DNA from: CAYSUS01 sp964434165
GTDB lineage: Bacteria > Planctomycetota > Planctomycetia > Pirellulales > Thermoguttaceae
DNA: 7,328 nt
Assembly: GCA_964434165.1 (NCBI GenBank)
Contig: CAYSUS010000195.1
Span: forward strand, 1 to 7,328
Direction of reading: 5' to 3'
The translations under genes were made by a program, and so were the position numbers. This document shows, piece by piece, positions 5,785 through 7,328 of this stretch; position 1 is the first letter of the stretch; each line of letters starts with the position of its first letter. Below the pieces are notes generated by a model, which saw only the letters and a list, made by a program, of their open reading frames with translations, was not told the origin of the DNA and made no database searches.

Positions 5785-5800
5785 GGTTTCACGTGAAACG
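5785..5800. other. parS: parS site 3
   Basis: GGTTTCACGTGAAACG contains the perfect 14-bp core GTTTCACGTGAAAC at 5786-5799. It lies 31 bp beyond the DUF1015 stop codon. Together with site 2 it forms a close tandem, as in origin-proximal parS clusters. Confidence 0.96.
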
Positions 5801-5830
5801 CCGCCCCAATCGCCTCGCCGCTACGCGCCG

Positions 5831-7132
5831 TCAGTCCAGCGGGTTGATCACCAGGCCGCTGAGCAGCTTGGGGTAGAAGTAGGTGCTCTTGGCCGGCATC
5901 CGCTCGCCCGACATGCTCACCGCGCGGACGTGCTCGACGGTGGCCGGCATGACCAGCGCGGCCAAGGGATACTGTCCCGTGGCGAGGCCTTCGACCACTT
6001 CGCCCACCAGGTGGACGTACCGGGCCTGGCAGGGCTCTTCGACGCCCAGCAGCGTCCTGAGCACCAGGCGGTGCAGGAGGCTCACGCCCAGCGACTGCCA
6101 CTCGGGCCCGTGGTCCCGGGCGACCTCGGCCATCCTGGCCCGCCCGGACTCGGTGAGCTGGGCCGTGATCCACCGGCCGTCCTTGCGCGTGTAGAGGCCG
6201 AGGGTGTCCTGGCCGCTGCCCGTCTCCAGGTCCTCCCACACGGCCGCCGCCGCGTCTGGCCCCTCGCCGCCGGGGCGGACAGCGAACAAGTCGCCGAGCT
6301 TTTCGGTGAGTTCGGCGGACGTCAGTTCGGGGACCTGGGTCAGCAGGCGGTGGGTGGGCAGCACGGCCAGACCGGGGTCCTCCATGCCCACGCACATCAT
6401 GAGCACGAAGTTCGCGGGGTGATCGACGCTGAGGAACCCGCTGTCGTAAACCTGGTCGCGCCACTTCAAGGCCGTCTCGTAGCGGTGGTGCCCGTCGGCG
6501 ATGAAGATCGGCTTGGGGCCCATCACGCCGGCCACCGCCGCGATCACCGCGGGATCGGTCACCGGCCACATCCGGTGGACCACCCCGAGGTGATCGACGG
6601 CCTCGACGGGGGTCTGGCCGGCCACGGCCTCTTCCAGCAGGTTCTGGGCCTCGCAGCCCGGATCGGGGTAGAGGCCGAAGATCTGGCTGAGGTTGGCCTT
6701 GCACACGGCGGTGAGCATGTAGCGGTCCATCTTGGGGCCGCTCATCGTCTCCTCGTGCGGAAAGACGACGCCCTCGCCGAAACGCGAGAGCCGCATCCGT
6801 GCCATGAAGCCGCGGCGGTTGAATTCCTGGCCGGCGACCTCGAACTGCTGGTGATACACGTAAAGGGCGGGGTCGGCCTCGCTGAACAACACGCCCTGCG
6901 CCTGCCACTCGCGGAAGAACCGGCCGGCGCGGATGTAGCGGTTGTTGGCCTCGTCGTCGCCGGGCTCGATGCGGTTGAGGGTCAACCGGACCACGTTGCA
7001 GGGATGTCGCTTGTAGAGCGCGTCCTGCAAGTCGGGACCGATCACGTCGTACGGCGGCGCGACCACGTCGCCGAGCGAGCCGACGTGGCCGAGGTCGTAG
7101 CGGAGCGCGCGGAAGGCGTGGATTTCGGGCAT
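5831..7132 (-). CDS. DUF1015 family protein
   Basis: A full-length 433-residue member of the DUF1015 family, whose activity is not firmly established to my knowledge. Family landmarks are the N-terminus FRALRYD (7-13) and VVAPPYDVI (23-31), HEETMSGPKMDR (126-137), the most conserved motif IADGHHRYET (211-220), PTHRLL (259-264) and the ending MPAKSTYFYPKLLSGLVINPLD, which I recall as typical. No signal peptide or membrane span is seen, so it is cytosolic. The DGHHR motif resembles the active-site motif of ParB/sulfiredoxin-fold free-serine kinases (archaeal SerK, staphylococcal SbnI), so a kinase acting on serine or a similar small molecule is a reasonable but unproven idea. The ATG at 7132 lies 13 bp after the sahH stop. 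It has no Shine-Dalgarno sequence, so translation may depend on coupling to sahH. The start is fixed by the conserved N-terminus. It is unrelated in sequence to the nearby parB except possibly at fold level. Confidence 0.92.
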   Translation of the reverse strand: MPEIHAFRALRYDLGHVGSLGDVVAPPYDVIGPDLQDALYKRHPCNVVRLTLNRIEPGDDEANNRYIRAGRFFREWQAQGVLFSEADPALYVYHQQFEVAGQEFNRRGFMARMRLSRFGEGVVFPHEETMSGPKMDRYMLTAVCKANLSQIFGLYPDPGCEAQNLLEEAVAGQTPVEAVDHLGVVHRMWPVTDPAVIAAVAGVMGPKPIFIADGHHRYETALKWRDQVYDSGFLSVDHPANFVLMMCVGMEDPGLAVLPTHRLLTQVPELTSAELTEKLGDLFAVRPGGEGPDAAAAVWEDLETGSGQDTLGLYTRKDGRWITAQLTESGRARMAEVARDHGPEWQSLGVSLLHRLVLRTLLGVEEPCQARYVHLVGEVVEGLATGQYPLAALVMPATVEHVRAVSMSGERMPAKSTYFYPKLLSGLVINPLD

Positions 7133-7145
7133 GACGGAGGCCGGC

Positions 7146-7328
7146 TCAGTACCGGTAGTGGTCCGGCTTGAAGGGGCCCGCCACGGGAATGCCCAGGTAC
7201 TCGGCCTGCTTCCGCGTGAGCTTCTCGAGCTTCACTCCGAGCTTGGCCAGGTGCAGCCGGGCGACCTCCTCGTCGAGCTTCTTGGGCAAGACGTGCACGC
7301 CCACCGGGTAGTTGTCCGGCTCGGTCCA
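7146..7328 (-). CDS. sahH: S-adenosylhomocysteinase, C-terminal 60 residues (runs off window)
   Basis: The C-terminal end of adenosylhomocysteinase, which reversibly hydrolyses S-adenosylhomocysteine to adenosine and homocysteine and so keeps methyltransferases from product inhibition. The visible sequence includes VHVLPKKLDEEVARLHLAKLGVKLEKLT, then QAEYLGIPVAGPFKPDHYRY and a TGA at 7146-7148. The closing KPDHYRY is diagnostic. In this family the C-terminal Lys and Tyr reach into the NAD site of the neighbouring subunit of the tetramer. Only the end of the gene is present; roughly 85 per cent lies beyond the right edge. The following DUF1015 gene starts 13 bp downstream, so one transcript is likely. 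Confidence 0.96.
   Translation of the reverse strand, partial: WTEPDNYPVGVHVLPKKLDEEVARLHLAKLGVKLEKLTRKQAEYLGIPVAGPFKPDHYRY

Larger units (their letters stand above)
5546..5830. other. Intergenic region with tandem parS sites
   Basis: This gap between the DUF1015 stop and the chosen LDI-like start contains two parS sites 51 bp apart. The segment 5546-5725 remains open in the frame of the LDI-like gene but translates into an Arg/Pro-rich string with no recognisable pattern, so I treat it as leader sequence. A TAGAAT at 5675-5680 (minus strand) is a possible -10 box, but it has no good -35 partner. Confidence 0.55.

Noticed and set aside
5760..6908. 382-residue minus-strand frame overlapping DUF1015
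   Set aside because: It is a shadow in another frame of the DUF1015 gene, which has clear family motifs. Its ending only reads through parS site 3.

Overview
The window is about 7.3 kb of GC-rich bacterial chromosome in which every supported gene lies on the minus strand. Reading in the direction of transcription (right to left) the order is: the 3' end of sahH (S-adenosylhomocysteinase), a DUF1015 gene, two parS sites, a membrane-anchored protein resembling the linalool dehydratase/isomerase (LDI) fold, a small two-span membrane protein, a third parS site, parA, parB, tRNA-Pro(TGG), and a tyrosine recombinase. The most likely host is a member of the Planctomycetota. The integrase has the N-terminal style and the C-terminal RNG-KPWTPNSI-CRF type region that I associate with the integrase family expanded in that phylum, and the GC-rich codon use fits. 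This is a judgement from memory, not a search result.

Right part (5831-7328): the end of sahH is followed after 13 bp by a complete 433-residue DUF1015 protein carrying a DGHHRYET motif, so the two are probably co-transcribed.

Middle (2747-5830): the LDI-like gene and the two-span membrane gene overlap by ATGA and look like a coupled pair. They are bracketed by parS sites, two upstream (5734-5749, 5785-5800) and one downstream (3655-3670). Then come parA and parB. Both start with GTG behind good Shine-Dalgarno sequences, and parB begins inside the last codons of parA. ParA, ParB and three parS sites form a chromosomal segregation module, which implies that this locus is probably near the replication origin, though no origin is visible. 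The LDI-like pair sits inside the ParB loading zone.

Left part (1-1603): tRNA-Pro(TGG) has a plausible promoter and a GC-rich leader. Its 3' end lies 73 bp from the start of an integrase gene whose base use is less GC-rich than its neighbours. This is the usual layout of an integrated element using a tRNA 3' end as attachment site, with the element extending left out of the window. The short tRNA-integrase gap holds a perfect 11-bp inverted repeat that includes the integrase ribosome binding site. A larger 46-bp inverted repeat lies beyond the integrase.

The least explained items are the LDI-like protein with its small membrane partner, and the DUF1015 protein beside sahH.
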